Assembly (NCBI GenBank): GCA_000752995.2
Contig: LM994635.1
Span: 473,486 to 523,871, forward strand
Length of the DNA stretch: 50,386 nt
Source: Haemophilus massiliensis
Lineage (GTDB): Bacteria > Pseudomonadota > Gammaproteobacteria > Enterobacterales > Pasteurellaceae
Reading direction: 5' to 3'
Numbering within the stretch: the stretch's first letter is position 1; each line of letters opens with the position of its first letter. Below, in pieces: positions 23,623 to 33,428 of the stretch. The translations under genes were made by a program, and so were the position numbers. The notes under the pieces were generated by a model. The model worked only from the letters and a program-made list of their open reading frames with translations. It searched no databases and had not been told where the DNA came from.

Positions 23623-24747
23623 TTAAAAGTTTTGTAAAGATGCCAGCAACGGTAATCCGAACTCTCGACGCCAGCCGCATAATAACTCAGGCGGAGACGC
23701 TTCGTCGCGGTCTTGTAACCAGCACCAGCGCATTAATTCTTCCAACGTTTTTTTACCGGCAATAACGTCGACCGGCAAATCCGCCGGCGCAATGCGTTTC
23801 AGTTCGGTCTGCAACATTTTCAAGGCGCCGCGATAACGCGGATCATCGGCAAAGCGTTCGATTCGCGGCGGAAAATCTCGCTCATCGATGCGTTTAACCT
23901 GATCGATAAGCTGTAATATCTTTTTACCGTGAATGCGAACTTCGGAGGCGGAAAAGCCCATTTCCAACAGCGTCGACGTATGCTTGGGATGATGTTTGGC
24001 CGCCAACCATAAATGCTCGCTCTTTACGACAAAATTCAATGCCAGATCCCGTTTCATGGCCTCCTGATAACGCCACTTTGCCAGCAGTTTCAAACGCATG
24101 AGTTCAAGCCTGTCCAATCGCCAAGCATTGGCAATATTCAAATACGCCTTTTCGCTGTCTTTATCTTTTTCCCGTTTAACAAGCAACAATTCGCAGTCAC
24201 TTTCCACCGCACTTTGCCAGCGGGTTTGCGCCAGCCGGGATAACATCTGTCGGAATAACGGTAACAAATACCATACATCCGCCGCTGCATATCGTAGTTG
24301 AACCGGCGATAATGGACGTGCCAGCCAATCGGTACGCGATGCGCCTTTATCGATGTCCAGCTGAAAATAATGCTTAATTAGCGCAGCAAAACCGACGGAA
24401 TGACCGAGATTTAAAAAACTTGCCATCACTTGCGTATCCAGCATCGGGCGGGGCAATTGATTAAAATAATGTTGAAATACCTCCAAATCCTCGCTGCTGG
24501 CGTGTAGCACTTTACACAGATTCCGATCCGTCAGTAATGCCACAAAGGGCGAAAAATCATCAATCTGATTAGGGTCAATTAAACTGACTTGTTCGCCGTC
24601 ATATAACTGAATTAGCCCCAAGCGCGGATAAAATGTGCGAGTGCGCACGAATTCAGTATCTAGCGCCACCGCAGCTTGCAAACGCGCCTGGCGACAAACC
24701 TCAGCTAGTGTCTGATTGTCGGTAATCAGCCTAAAGCGCGGTGTCAT
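23623..24747 (-). CDS. rnd: ribonuclease D
   Basis: 3'-5' exoribonuclease active in tRNA 3' maturation. From ATG 24747 the protein is 374 residues, matching E. coli. The DEDD site begins ALDTEFVRTRT (D30, E32), followed by KVLHASSEDLEVF, and RYAAADVWYLLPL supplies the third and fourth acidic residues. Two HRDC-type domains follow. Upstream in-frame starts at 24774 and 24813 (TTG) have no better ribosome site and would run into the fadD terminator hairpins. Gene order fadD-rnd is the same in E. coli. Confidence 0.94.
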   Translation of the reverse strand: MTPRFRLITDNQTLAEVCRQARLQAAVALDTEFVRTRTFYPRLGLIQLYDGEQVSLIDPNQIDDFSPFVALLTDRNLCKVLHASSEDLEVFQHYFNQLPRPMLDTQVMASFLNLGHSVGFAALIKHYFQLDIDKGASRTDWLARPLSPVQLRYAAADVWYLLPLFRQMLSRLAQTRWQSAVESDCELLLVKREKDKDSEKAYLNIANAWRLDRLELMRLKLLAKWRYQEAMKRDLALNFVVKSEHLWLAAKHHPKHTSTLLEMGFSASEVRIHGKKILQLIDQVKRIDERDFPPRIERFADDPRYRGALKMLQTELKRIAPADLPVDVIAGKKTLEELMRWCWLQDRDEASPPELLCGWRREFGLPLLASLQNF

Positions 24748-24811
24748 TTGGATTTCTTTTATTGCTATGGACATATGTTGTAAACCGAGAAACGCCCGTA
24801 AAATCACGGGC

Positions 24812-24837
24812 AAAAATGATGGGCGTTAAAGCCCATC
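24812..24837 (-). terminator. terminator of fadD
   Basis: On the minus strand GATGGGC and GCCCATC form a 7-bp stem just after the fadD stop, followed by ATTTTTG. A second small hairpin (GCCCGT/ACGGGC, 24794-24811) follows. Confidence 0.8.
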
Positions 24838-24848
24838 CCATTATTAAA

Positions 24849-26537
24849 CTATTGTGCCGCCCGCTTTGCTATCTCTTCTTCGCGCAGCACTCGGCGTAAA
24901 ATCTTGCCGACGTTTGTCTTCGGCAGTTCATCGCGAAATTCAATATCTTTCGGCACTTTATAGCGGGTTAAATGACGACGGCAATGTTGGCGTAATTCAT
25001 CGCGTGTCAGGCTGTCGTCTTTTTTCACCACGAATATTTTGATAGTTTCGCCGGAAACTTCATGCGGAATGCCGATCGCCACCACTTCGGCGACTTTATA
25101 ATTCAGCATCACCACATCTTCAATTTCATTCGGGTAAACATTAAAGCCGGATACGATAATCATATCTTTTTTACGATCCACAATCCGCAGGCTATAACTT
25201 TCGTCCATAATCACAATATCACCGGTCGCCATCCAGCCGTCTTTCAGCACTTCCGCCGTCGCCTCCGGTCGTTGCCAATATCCTTGCATCACCTGTTCGC
25301 CTTTTACCCACAGTTCACCCGGCTCACCCAGCGCAGCCTGCGTGCCGTCTTCTTTGACGATCCGAATGTCGGTATTCGGCACCGGTACGCCGATCGTACC
25401 GTTATGCTTAACCACGTTGATCGGGCAGGCGGCAATCAACGGTGAACATTCCGTCATGCCGTAGCCTTCAATAATACTGCAGCCGGTCGTATCATGCCAG
25501 CGGGTCGCCACCGACTGCTGAATCGCCATGCCGCCGCCGACAGAGAGTTTCAGCGCGGAAAAATCCACTTCTTTGAAATTCTCATTATTCAGCAAGGCAT
25601 TAAATAACGTATTTACTCCGGTAATCGCAACAAAACGGTGCTTTCTTAACTCTTTCACAAATCCGTCGATATCGCGCGGATTGGTAATCAACACCGCCGT
25701 CACGCCTAATTCAATAAACAGCAGACAATTGACCGTTAACGCAAACACATGATATAGCGGCAGCGCCAGAATGGCTTTGCGCTCACGGGTATGATCGCCG
25801 ACAAAAGGATAAGCTATCCATTTTGCCTGAAACACATTGGTAATAATATTACCGTGTGATAGCATCGCGCCTTTAGCCACTCCGGTGGTTCCGCCGGTAT
25901 ATTGCAAAAATGCCAGCGTATCGCGCTCCAGATGCGGACGTACATACTGGCGGTGTTTGCCGACAGCCAACACTTCACGAAAGGTAACGGCATGAGGTAG
26001 TTTATATTTCGGCACCAGTTTTTTAACGTACTTCACCACAAAATTGACTAACGTCCGTTTTCCGAACGAAAGTTGATCGCCCATACGGGTTAGAATTACA
26101 TGCTTTACATTGGTGTTAAATACCACTTCTTCCAAGGTAGAGGCAAAATTGGAAACCACTACAATCGCCTTGGCGCCGCTGTCTTGCAGCTGATGTTCCA
26201 GCTCGCGCGGGGTGTAAAGCGGATTGACATTTACCACTACCAGTCCGGCGCGCAAAATACCGAATAGCGCAATCGGATACTGCAATAAATTGGGCATTAT
26301 CAACGCGACTCGTTCGCCGCGTTTAAGTTTCAACTCATTTTGCAGATAAGCGGCAAATGCGCGGCTGCGCTCTTCCAGCTTACGAAAGGTTAATATTTGT
26401 CCCATATTGATGTAAGCGGCACGATCCGGATGTTCCCGGATTGCCTTATCAAACATATCCAGAATATTTTCATAGGCGGAGGTGTCCAATTCAAACTCGG
26501 TTCCTTCCGGGTAATTTCTAAACCAAGGTTTTTCCAT
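24849..26537 (-). CDS. fadD: long-chain fatty acid-CoA ligase
   Basis: Adenylate-forming enzyme that activates exogenous long-chain fatty acids to acyl-CoA at the inner membrane. It has 562 residues (561 in E. coli). The P-loop [18 protein letters not shown] is near residues 213-230, GYGMTECSP follows, then TGD and [23 protein letters not shown], and the C-terminal K in [11 protein letters not shown]. Clustered with yeaY, tsaB and yoaA upstream, as in E. coli. Whether beta-oxidation exists in this organism cannot be seen here; the enzyme may serve phospholipid uptake of host fatty acids. Confidence 0.96.
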   Translation of the reverse strand: MEKPWFRNYPEGTEFELDTSAYENILDMFDKAIREHPDRAAYINMGQILTFRKLEERSRAFAAYLQNELKLKRGERVALIMPNLLQYPIALFGILRAGLVVVNVNPLYTPRELEHQLQDSGAKAIVVVSNFASTLEEVVFNTNVKHVILTRMGDQLSFGKRTLVNFVVKYVKKLVPKYKLPHAVTFREVLAVGKHRQYVRPHLERDTLAFLQYTGGTTGVAKGAMLSHGNIITNVFQAKWIAYPFVGDHTRERKAILALPLYHVFALTVNCLLFIELGVTAVLITNPRDIDGFVKELRKHRFVAITGVNTLFNALLNNENFKEVDFSALKLSVGGGMAIQQSVATRWHDTTGCSIIEGYGMTECSPLIAACPINVVKHNGTIGVPVPNTDIRIVKEDGTQAALGEPGELWVKGEQVMQGYWQRPEATAEVLKDGWMATGDIVIMDESYSLRIVDRKKDMIIVSGFNVYPNEIEDVVMLNYKVAEVVAIGIPHEVSGETIKIFVVKKDDSLTRDELRQHCRRHLTRYKVPKDIEFRDELPKTNVGKILRRVLREEEIAKRAAQ

Positions 26538-26593
26538 TTGTTATCCTTATTGTTGTCGGAAAATTGCGACGGATTTTAGCATGTTACGCGGTT

Positions 26594-27151
26594 TTAATAC
26601 AAACTATAGCGAAATCGCGGTTCAGGATGCCAAAAAGAACCCCCGAATCCCCAGCGGGAACGGGCAAAGCCCCAATAACCGCCCCAATAATAATCATCCG
26701 GATCATAATAATATTCACGCATCAACGTCCAGCGCCGATAGTGTTCCACCGCAATCACCGGATATTGATAAGACGCGTCGTCTATTTTACCGTTCTCCGG
26801 CGCAAGTAGTCGCCCCGCCACCGTAATATACTGTTCTTTCAGGCTTTCCGGATCAACAAATCCTTGAATGTAAGCGATAAATCGTCCGTCGGTGGCGCTG
26901 TTCAGCAACGGTTTCGCCGAATATTCGGAGACCGGTAGGCTGAGAATTTCTAATTTGGTTTGATTTTTCAATGCCGTTGCCGTCAATACTTTGCCGCCTA
27001 AGCGAACCCGTTTACATTGACAACCATAATCATCTGCCTGAATTTGCTGTATATTGCGAATGCCGAACTGTTCGCGTTCCAGCCCTTTCGGGGCGGACAC
27101 ACAGGCTGCCAGCATTAACACAAGTAAAGGAAGTAAACTATATTTTTTCAT
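26594..27151 (-). CDS. yeaY: Slp/YeaY-family outer-membrane lipoprotein
   Basis: From ATG 27151 (RBS AAGGAG) the protein is 185 residues. The lipobox LMLAAC gives C17. The FGIRNIQQIQADDYGCQCKRVRLGGKV segment and ILSLPVSEYSAKPLL belong to the Slp family (starvation-inducible lipoproteins). The last ~47 residues are strikingly aromatic (17 Tyr, Trp or Phe) with PEDYYW-like repeats. An upstream start at 27175 would read through the ribosome site. Assigned to yeaY by sequence and position between tsaB and fadD, as in E. coli. Confidence 0.85.
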   Translation of the reverse strand: MKKYSLLPLLVLMLAACVSAPKGLEREQFGIRNIQQIQADDYGCQCKRVRLGGKVLTATALKNQTKLEILSLPVSEYSAKPLLNSATDGRFIAYIQGFVDPESLKEQYITVAGRLLAPENGKIDDASYQYPVIAVEHYRRWTLMREYYYDPDDYYWGGYWGFARSRWGFGGSFWHPEPRFRYSLY

Positions 27152-27202
27152 CTTTGTCTCCTTATGTACGATCACTCAATGATTTACGGCGGGCATCGTC
27201 GA

Positions 27203-27916
27203 TTATTCTCGTCCCGGCAATTTTTGCCAGGTGACTTCATTACGCAAATAAACCGGTTCGATTTCTACCGCACTTATCCATTGTCGCCGGTGATACAGCG
27301 GCAATGCCAATGACAACATATATTGCGCCGAAGGCAGTTTAATCCCTGTATTGCTTATCAGTCCGGCTGCCTCAAACTCCGGATAAGCATTCCAGCCGGT
27401 GCCGACTCTTGTCTGCTCATCAGCAAAATCGGCTGTCAGTTCAAGCACCTGCTGCGGACGGCATACCCGTTCGCTGATAACGGGTTGCCACTGAATAAAC
27501 TCGCCACAATCCGACCGCACTTTTGCAGCCGCAAGATAGCTGAAATATACCTCGTTCATTCTGGCATCAATGGCACATAACACCTGCGTCGCACCGTATT
27601 GTTCATTTGCCTGCTGGGCCATTGCCGTCAGATTAGAGATCGGAATTACCGGTAGATCCGCGCCCAACGCTAACCCCTGTGCAATGCCGGCACCAATTCG
27701 TACGCCGGTAAAACTGCCCGGTCCACGTCCAAACACTAAAGCATCCACCTGCGACAAGCCAATTCCCGCCTGTGCCAGAATGGCATCAATCATCGGCAAA
27801 ATCCGTTTGGTGTGGGAACGCTGCGCTAATTCGTCGGCGGCGATTTTTTCACCTTGATGTAACAATGCCACCGAACAGGCTTCTGTTGAAGTGTCTAAAG
27901 CTAATAACGTTGTCAT
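27203..27916 (-). CDS. tsaB: tRNA t6A synthesis protein TsaB
   Basis: Needed with TsaD and TsaE for N6-threonylcarbamoyladenosine at position 37 of tRNAs reading ANN codons. From ATG 27916 the protein is 237 residues and starts MTTLLALDTSTEACSVALL, the ASKHA-fold N-terminus. GRGPGSFTGVRIG is the family signature. The longer reading from 28045 adds 43 residues overlapping yoaA and is rejected. It begins 5 bp after the yoaA stop. Confidence 0.95.
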   Translation of the reverse strand: MTTLLALDTSTEACSVALLHQGEKIAADELAQRSHTKRILPMIDAILAQAGIGLSQVDALVFGRGPGSFTGVRIGAGIAQGLALGADLPVIPISNLTAMAQQANEQYGATQVLCAIDARMNEVYFSYLAAAKVRSDCGEFIQWQPVISERVCRPQQVLELTADFADEQTRVGTGWNAYPEFEAAGLISNTGIKLPSAQYMLSLALPLYHRRQWISAVEIEPVYLRNEVTWQKLPGRE

Positions 27917-27921
27917 GCTTA

Positions 27922-29850
27922 TTATCCGTGTTGAATATGAGTTAAAAATTGTACCACTTTGTTTAAATCCCGGGTGCGTTTTGCATTTGGCAGGCTTTTT
28001 AAAAAAATTTCGCCGTAAGGACGCATCACCAGACGGCTGTCGCAAATAATCACCGCACCGCGATCGGTGACATCACGAATCAGACGCCCCACGCCTTGTT
28101 TCAGCGCAATCACCGCCGCCGGGATCTGAATATCGTTAAACGGTTCGCCGCCTTGCAAACGGCAATCCTCAATGCGTGCTTTTAATAACGGTTCGTCCGG
28201 CGCGGTAAACGGGAGTTTATCAATAATTACCAGCGACAATGCCTCGCCGCGCACATCCACGCCCTCCCAAAAGCTAGAGGTGGCAACCAACACCGTGCGC
28301 TGTCCGTGACTAAATTGTTCCAGCAACTTGCTTTTTGCCGTTTCGCCTTGCAGCAACACCGTCAATTCGCTATTGGCACGAAAATATGCTGCCAGCTCGC
28401 GCATCATGGCATACGAGGTGCAGAGCACAAAACAGCGCCCATTATTGCCCTCAATCACCGGCAACAGCATACCGCCCAGCGTTGCGGAAGTGCGGTATTG
28501 ATTGGTTCCCGGCAAATAACGCGGCACGCAGAATAGCGCCTGCTGGGGATAATTGAACGGACTGGGCAGAATTTTCCGCTCACCGCCGCTAATCCCTAAA
28601 CGATCGCAGAAATGCGCAAAACTGCCGCCCACTTCCAGCGTTGCGGAGGTAAAAATCCATGCCGCTTCTTTGGTTTTCATCTGTTCGCCGAATTTGTCCG
28701 CCACGGTTAATGGTGTGATATGCAAGCCGAAATGCCGTCCCATGGTTTCATACCAGTAACAATAGCCGACAACGGATGTGTCCTGCAACCGTTTCAAGAG
28801 AATTTTCAGCGCACTGATCCGCTCGAAAATACTGTCCAACGTTTGCGAACGTCCCAGCCCCAGTTTGACGACCTGCGCAGTAAAATCCAACTTTTCCAAC
28901 AGCAATTCAACGCCTTTTTTGACCGCACTTTGCGCCAACAGTTCGCGCCAATTACCCCGCCGGTTTCCCTCGCCCAGCAACAAACGGACATCTTGCACCA
29001 CTTTCAGCAGATTATCCGATGCCACGCCAAGCTGCGCCATATCTTTCACTTCAGTGCGATAAACGATATTGATGTCTTTACATAAATCGAAAAACTGGCG
29101 CGCCGTCAGCGATTGCCCGAAATACTGACTGGCAATATCCGCCAGCTGATGAGCTTCATCAAAGATAATGACTTCCGCATTCGGGATCAGTTCGCCGAAA
29201 CCGCTTTCTTTCACCGCCATATCGGCAAAAAATAAATGATGATTCACTACCACTAAATCCGCATTCAGTGCTTTTTTGCGCGCAGACGCCACATAACAGT
29301 CCGCATAATGGGGACAATCGCTGCCCAAACAGCTTTCCGTCGTGCTGGTTAACTGCGGTAAAATCGGGCTGTCTTCCGCCAACGCCACACATTCCGACAG
29401 ATCGCCGGTACGGGTTGTGTTATGCCATTTTCTGACTTTAGCCAAATCCGCCAGTACCGAACGATCCCCCAGCACGCCCTGTGCGATCACTTGTTCCAGA
29501 CGTTCCAGACACAGATAATTGGCACGCCCTTTTAATAAAGCGATTTTACCGCTGTAGTGCAATGCTTGTTTAACAGCGGGTAGATCACGTTCAAATAATT
29601 GATCCTGTAAATTCTTAGAACCGGTGGAAATAATGGTTTTTTTATTTGATAACAATGAAGGCGCAAGATAAGCAAAGGTTTTCCCAGTGCCGGTTCCCGC
29701 TTCCACCACTAACGTGCTTTTCGTCTCAATGGCGTTGCCCACCGCCGCCGCCATGGCAAGTTGTTCGGCTCGCGGCCGAAAGCCCTCGATGTGACGGCTT
29801 AACTCGCCCTCCTCGGAAAATACCTTGATTATTTGTTCAATCTTCGCCAT
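27922..29850 (-). CDS. yoaA: DinG/XPD-like iron-sulfur helicase YoaA
   Basis: Superfamily 2 5'-3' DNA helicase; E. coli YoaA acts with HolC in repair of stalled forks. The 642-residue protein has Walker A AGTGTGKT (51-58), four cysteines for a 4Fe-4S cluster (C114, C174, C179, C185), DEAH at 231-234, and C-terminal motifs TSATL, TSSFWEGVDV and QGVGRLIRD. Two uptake signals lie inside (28488, 28922). Order yoaA-tsaB-yeaY-fadD-rnd equals E. coli. Confidence 0.92.
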   Translation of the reverse strand: MAKIEQIIKVFSEEGELSRHIEGFRPRAEQLAMAAAVGNAIETKSTLVVEAGTGTGKTFAYLAPSLLSNKKTIISTGSKNLQDQLFERDLPAVKQALHYSGKIALLKGRANYLCLERLEQVIAQGVLGDRSVLADLAKVRKWHNTTRTGDLSECVALAEDSPILPQLTSTTESCLGSDCPHYADCYVASARKKALNADLVVVNHHLFFADMAVKESGFGELIPNAEVIIFDEAHQLADIASQYFGQSLTARQFFDLCKDINIVYRTEVKDMAQLGVASDNLLKVVQDVRLLLGEGNRRGNWRELLAQSAVKKGVELLLEKLDFTAQVVKLGLGRSQTLDSIFERISALKILLKRLQDTSVVGYCYWYETMGRHFGLHITPLTVADKFGEQMKTKEAAWIFTSATLEVGGSFAHFCDRLGISGGERKILPSPFNYPQQALFCVPRYLPGTNQYRTSATLGGMLLPVIEGNNGRCFVLCTSYAMMRELAAYFRANSELTVLLQGETAKSKLLEQFSHGQRTVLVATSSFWEGVDVRGEALSLVIIDKLPFTAPDEPLLKARIEDCRLQGGEPFNDIQIPAAVIALKQGVGRLIRDVTDRGAVIICDSRLVMRPYGEIFLKSLPNAKRTRDLNKVVQFLTHIQHG

Positions 29851-29937
29851 TATCGTTCGTATGCCGCCTTTTTTGGCGCGTATTGTATCAGACTTCGCAA
29901 GTTCACTGAATAAAAAAACAGTATAGGAAAAAAGAAA

Positions 29938-30753
29938 ATGCTAACCATTAGCCATATCAAATCGATCACGCCCGGACTCAACCTGCTGCAATATAACGAC
30001 ATTCCCGTGATGGCATTAGAACATAAAGTCGGCAGCGCACTAATCGCCTTGCAGGGGGCACAGCTGTTTAGCTGGAAACCGCGCGACGCCGTACAAGATG
30101 TGTTGTGGTTAAGCGAAATCGAACCCTTTACGCTTGGCAACGCTATTCGCGGTGGCGTACCGATTTGCTACCCGTGGTTCGGTCCGGCACAATCGCCGTC
30201 ACACGGCTATGCACGAATTTCGCTCTGGGAGCTTAGCGACTATGCCATTGAAGAGGAAAAAGTGCGGTTGGAATTTTCACTGTTTTCCGCGGATAATCTG
30301 ATTGAAGCGAAAATCGGCATGCAGTTTGATACGCAATGCGAACTGACATTCACTCACTATGCTCAACAACCGGCACAAGCTGCATTACACAGCTACTTTA
30401 ATATCGGCGCCATTGAATCGGTTTCTGTCGCCGGTTTACCGACCCGCTGTTTTAATTCCCTGACCCAACAACAAGAAAGCGTACCTTCACCGCGCCGAAT
30501 TACACAAAATGTGGATTGTATTTATCGCGTTTCCGACCCTGTCACAAATACCATCATGGATCCGGTTTATCAGCGCAATATTGTGATCGAACATCGTTAT
30601 GCCAGCGACGTTGTTCTTTGGAATCCGTGGCAAAAACCCACCGGCGGCATGAGTACGCAGGGTTATCGCAACATGCTCTGCCTAGAAACCGCCCGAATTC
30701 ATCAATTGATGTCACAAGGCGAATATCTGCGGGTTCGCATCAGCCTCAATTAA
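29938..30753 (+). CDS. yeaD: D-hexose-6-phosphate mutarotase
   Basis: Aldose-1-epimerase-fold enzyme acting on glucose-6-phosphate anomers. The 271-residue protein has QGAQLFSWKP, RGGVPICYPWFGP and HGYARISLWEL near residues 98-108; LHSYFNIGAI carries the catalytic histidine, and GYRNMLCLETARI is the C-terminal active-site strand with the catalytic glutamate. It is divergent from yoaA and convergent with the LysR gene. RBS AAAAAGAAA is weak. Confidence 0.9.
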   Translation: MLTISHIKSITPGLNLLQYNDIPVMALEHKVGSALIALQGAQLFSWKPRDAVQDVLWLSEIEPFTLGNAIRGGVPICYPWFGPAQSPSHGYARISLWELSDYAIEEEKVRLEFSLFSADNLIEAKIGMQFDTQCELTFTHYAQQPAQAALHSYFNIGAIESVSVAGLPTRCFNSLTQQQESVPSPRRITQNVDCIYRVSDPVTNTIMDPVYQRNIVIEHRYASDVVLWNPWQKPTGGMSTQGYRNMLCLETARIHQLMSQGEYLRVRISLN

Positions 30754-30767
30754 TCACACCGGATAAC

Positions 30768-30792
30768 AAAACGCCCGCGATCCAAGTGGGCG
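30768..30792 (-). terminator. terminator of the LysR gene
   Basis: On the minus strand CGCCC (30792-30788) pairs with GGGCG (30776-30772), followed by TTTTG. Confidence 0.55.
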
Positions 30793-30795
30793 CAA

Positions 30796-31716
30796 TTACA
30801 TCATATTCGCATGCATTTGTAAGGTGCGGATAAACGCCTTGGCAGCCCGCGACAAATAACGCCCTTTGCCATATACGATTACGACTTTTCTGATCGGATT
30901 AATATCCAGTTTGCAATAGCAAGGTTCTGTTTCAAAATGACTTGCTCGAATAAGCGTTTCCGGCAACAGCGTTGCACCCACGCCAGCACCGACCAAAGCC
31001 TGTGCAGTTGTCATGTTTTCCGTTTCAAACACAATGTTCGGAGTAAAACCGGCTGCGACACAGTAATCCATTAACATCTGATGCAACTTATGATTTTTAT
31101 TCATACGAATAAACGGTGTATCCGACAATTCCGCCAAACTGATTGTTGCTGTATAAGAATGATCGCCGGCTTTCAGTGTTAATCGTTTGCAAATGGCATG
31201 TTCCGGCGGCAACGCCAATAACATTTTTTCATCAAAAAGCCATTGATAATCAAATTTATCTTCATCAATCGGCAAAAGTGAAAGCGAAAGATCTGTTTCT
31301 CCCGATAACACCAACGCTTCTAAATTTTTTGTATTATCTTCTTTCAAGCGCACGTCAATGTGCGGATACTGCTGCTGAAATAACGGTAATATCTTAGCTA
31401 GCAAATAGGCGCTTCTAAACGGTGAACTGCCAATGGTTACGCGCCCTTGGCGCACATTCAATACATCATCTACCTGCTGTTCAAACTGGAGCTGACAATC
31501 CATGATAGCCTTTGCATTTTTTACATAGAGCTCGCCGATATAGGTCAATTTTAACGGCGAAACAGCACGGTCAAATAACGGGGCGCCGACTTGTTCTTCC
31601 ACTTTTTGAATAAACTGACTTAAAGAAGGCTGGGAAATAAATAGCTTTTTGGCGGCATGAGAAAAGCTTCGTTCTTCAGCAACTTTAAGCACGTATTTAT
31701 ATTGTCTGAATGCCAT
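30796..31716 (-). CDS. LysR-type regulator of the ttd cassette (TtdR-like)
   Basis: The 306-residue protein has an N-terminal winged helix (MAFRQYKYVLKVAEERSFSHAAKKLFISQPSLSQFIQKVEEQVGAPLFDR) and a periplasmic-binding-protein-like effector domain. ATG 31716 is chosen for its AAGGTG ribosome site; a TTG lies one codon upstream. It is divergent from ttdA with a palindromic operator in between, the classic arrangement for a LysR activator. E. coli TtdR occupies the same place next to ttdAB. The effector is probably the substrate hydroxy-diacid; this is inferred. Confidence 0.9.
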   Translation of the reverse strand: MAFRQYKYVLKVAEERSFSHAAKKLFISQPSLSQFIQKVEEQVGAPLFDRAVSPLKLTYIGELYVKNAKAIMDCQLQFEQQVDDVLNVRQGRVTIGSSPFRSAYLLAKILPLFQQQYPHIDVRLKEDNTKNLEALVLSGETDLSLSLLPIDEDKFDYQWLFDEKMLLALPPEHAICKRLTLKAGDHSYTATISLAELSDTPFIRMNKNHKLHQMLMDYCVAAGFTPNIVFETENMTTAQALVGAGVGATLLPETLIRASHFETEPCYCKLDINPIRKVVIVYGKGRYLSRAAKAFIRTLQMHANMM

Positions 31717-31728
31717 CAATCACCTTTT

Positions 31729-31792
31729 TATAGGTATTTACCTATATAGATTATATAAAAAATCGTATTGGACTTATTCTAATCCGATTAGA
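31729..31792. promoter_or_regulatory. LysR operator region between regulator and ttdA
   Basis: TATAGGTA-TT-TACCTATA (31729-31746) is a perfect 8-bp-arm palindrome, 13 bp upstream of the LysR start codon. TCTAAT-CCG-ATTAGA (31778-31792) is a second palindrome nearer ttdA. The two could be recognition and activation sites of the LysR protein. Confidence 0.6.
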
Positions 31793-31849
31793 TAGGATAT
31801 TCCACATAAAAATCATGGGTTTTAATGCTAACCACAAAAAGGAGTGATT

Positions 31850-32755
31850 ATGATGACAAAAGCAGAAAGCGTCCGTTATTTAACCGATACGATTGCAAAA
31901 TTCGTCGGCTACACCGGAAAAGTGCTACCGGACGATGTTATGGCGAAATTAAAAGAATTACGCGAAAAAGAACAAGCACAGTTACCCCAAATCATCTATG
32001 GCGCCATGTTTCGCAATCAGGAACTGGCGGCAAAACTGAATCGACCTAGCTGTCAAGATACCGGCGTTATCCAGTTTTTCGTAAAGTGCGGTGTAAATTT
32101 TCCTTATATCGGAGAATTGGAAACGCTGCTGAAAGACGCTGTGATTCAAGCGACCAAGGAAGCGCCGCTGCGTCATAACAGTGTGGAAACTTTCGATGAA
32201 TATAATACCGGCAAAAATGTGGGAAAGGGTACACCGAATGTATTCTGGGAAATCGTGCCGAACAGCGACCGTTTGGAATTGGATACTTACATGGCAGGTG
32301 GCGGTTGCTCTTTACCGGGGCAGGCTAAAGTTTTAATGCCGGGCGAAGGCTATGAAGGCGTCACTAAATTCGTCTTGGATGTAATGACCAGTTACGGTTT
32401 GAACGCCTGTCCACCGCTGTTGGTTGGCGTAGGAATAGCCACCTCGGTGGAAACCGCCGCCATTCAGTCCAAAAAGGCATTGTTCCGTCCCCTAGGCGAA
32501 CGTAATGCAAATGAACGCGCCGCTTATATGGAAAAACTGCTGGAAGATGGTATTAACAGTATCGGTTTAGGCCCGCAGGGATTAAAAGGCAAAATGTCAG
32601 TCCTCGGTGTGAATATCGAAAATACCGCGCGTCATCCGTCCGTTATCGGCGTCAGCGTGAATGTCGGCTGTTGGTCACACCGTAAAGGCCACATTATTTT
32701 TGATAAAGATCTTAATTACACCATTACGTCACATTCGGGAGTAACAACGCTATGA
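31850..32755 (+). CDS. ttdA: L(+)-tartrate dehydratase alpha subunit
   Basis: Iron-sulfur class I fumarase-type dehydratase that, with TtdB, converts L-tartrate to oxaloacetate. From ATG 31850 (RBS AAGGAG) the protein is 301 residues. Cluster cysteines lie in RPSCQDTG (C68), NACPPLLVG and [39 protein letters not shown] and [12 protein letters not shown] align closely with E. coli TtdA, over most of the length. A general hydroxy-diacid or fumarase role is the alternative. The stop overlaps the ttdB start (ATGA). An uptake signal is inside (32084). Confidence 0.85.
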   Translation: MMTKAESVRYLTDTIAKFVGYTGKVLPDDVMAKLKELREKEQAQLPQIIYGAMFRNQELAAKLNRPSCQDTGVIQFFVKCGVNFPYIGELETLLKDAVIQATKEAPLRHNSVETFDEYNTGKNVGKGTPNVFWEIVPNSDRLELDTYMAGGGCSLPGQAKVLMPGEGYEGVTKFVLDVMTSYGLNACPPLLVGVGIATSVETAAIQSKKALFRPLGERNANERAAYMEKLLEDGINSIGLGPQGLKGKMSVLGVNIENTARHPSVIGVSVNVGCWSHRKGHIIFDKDLNYTITSHSGVTTL

Positions 32756-33366
32756 ACGAGAAAAAAATTCTGACCACACCAATTAAAGCGGAAGATTTAG
32801 CGAATATTCATATCGGCGACATTATTTATTTAAACGGCTATATCGTTACTTGTCGCGATGTGGCGCACCGTCGTCTTATTAATGAAAAACGCCCTTTGCC
32901 GGTTGATATCAAAGATGGCGCCATTTTACATGCGGGACCGATCATTCGTTCACTGGGTAAAGATCACTATACCATGGTGTCTGTCGGACCAACCACCAGT
33001 ATGCGGATGGAAAAATTTGAAAAGGAATTTATTCGTCAAACCGGCGTAAAACTAATTGTCGGTAAAGGCGGCATGGGCAGTGGGACAATGGAAGGCTGTC
33101 GGGATTACAAAGCGCTGCATTGCGTATTTCCTGCCGGATGTGCCGTGCTTGCGGCGGAATGCGTGGAAGAAATCGAAGATGCACAATGGAAAGATTTAGG
33201 CATGCCGGAGACCCTATGGGTCTGCCGAGTGAAGGAATTCGGTCCGTTGATTGTGTCTATCGATACCCATGGACGCAATATCTTTGAGGAAAATAAAATC
33301 GAATTTAATAAACGCAAAGACGCAGCCATTGAAGAAATCTGTAAACATGTTGATTTCATCAAATAA
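32752..33366 (+). CDS. ttdB: L(+)-tartrate dehydratase beta subunit
   Basis: Partner of TtdA. It has 204 residues (201 in E. coli TtdB) and begins [51 protein letters not shown] and [18 protein letters not shown] match strongly, as does the C-terminal [20 protein letters not shown]. It overlaps ttdA by four bases, so the two subunits are translationally coupled. Confidence 0.87.
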   Translation: MNEKKILTTPIKAEDLANIHIGDIIYLNGYIVTCRDVAHRRLINEKRPLPVDIKDGAILHAGPIIRSLGKDHYTMVSVGPTTSMRMEKFEKEFIRQTGVKLIVGKGGMGSGTMEGCRDYKALHCVFPAGCAVLAAECVEEIEDAQWKDLGMPETLWVCRVKEFGPLIVSIDTHGRNIFEENKIEFNKRKDAAIEEICKHVDFIK

Positions 33367-33373
33367 ATAATTG

Positions 33374-33396
33374 ACCCCGTATCGGTTATGCGGGGT
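33374..33396 (+). terminator. hairpin between ttdB and the permease gene
   Basis: ACCCCG and CGGGGT pair across an 11-nt loop, followed by TATTTAT. The T-tract is weak, so this may reduce rather than stop expression of the downstream permease. Confidence 0.45.
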
Positions 33397-33428
33397 TATT
33401 TATCACAGCCTTCAGTTAAGGAGAAAAT

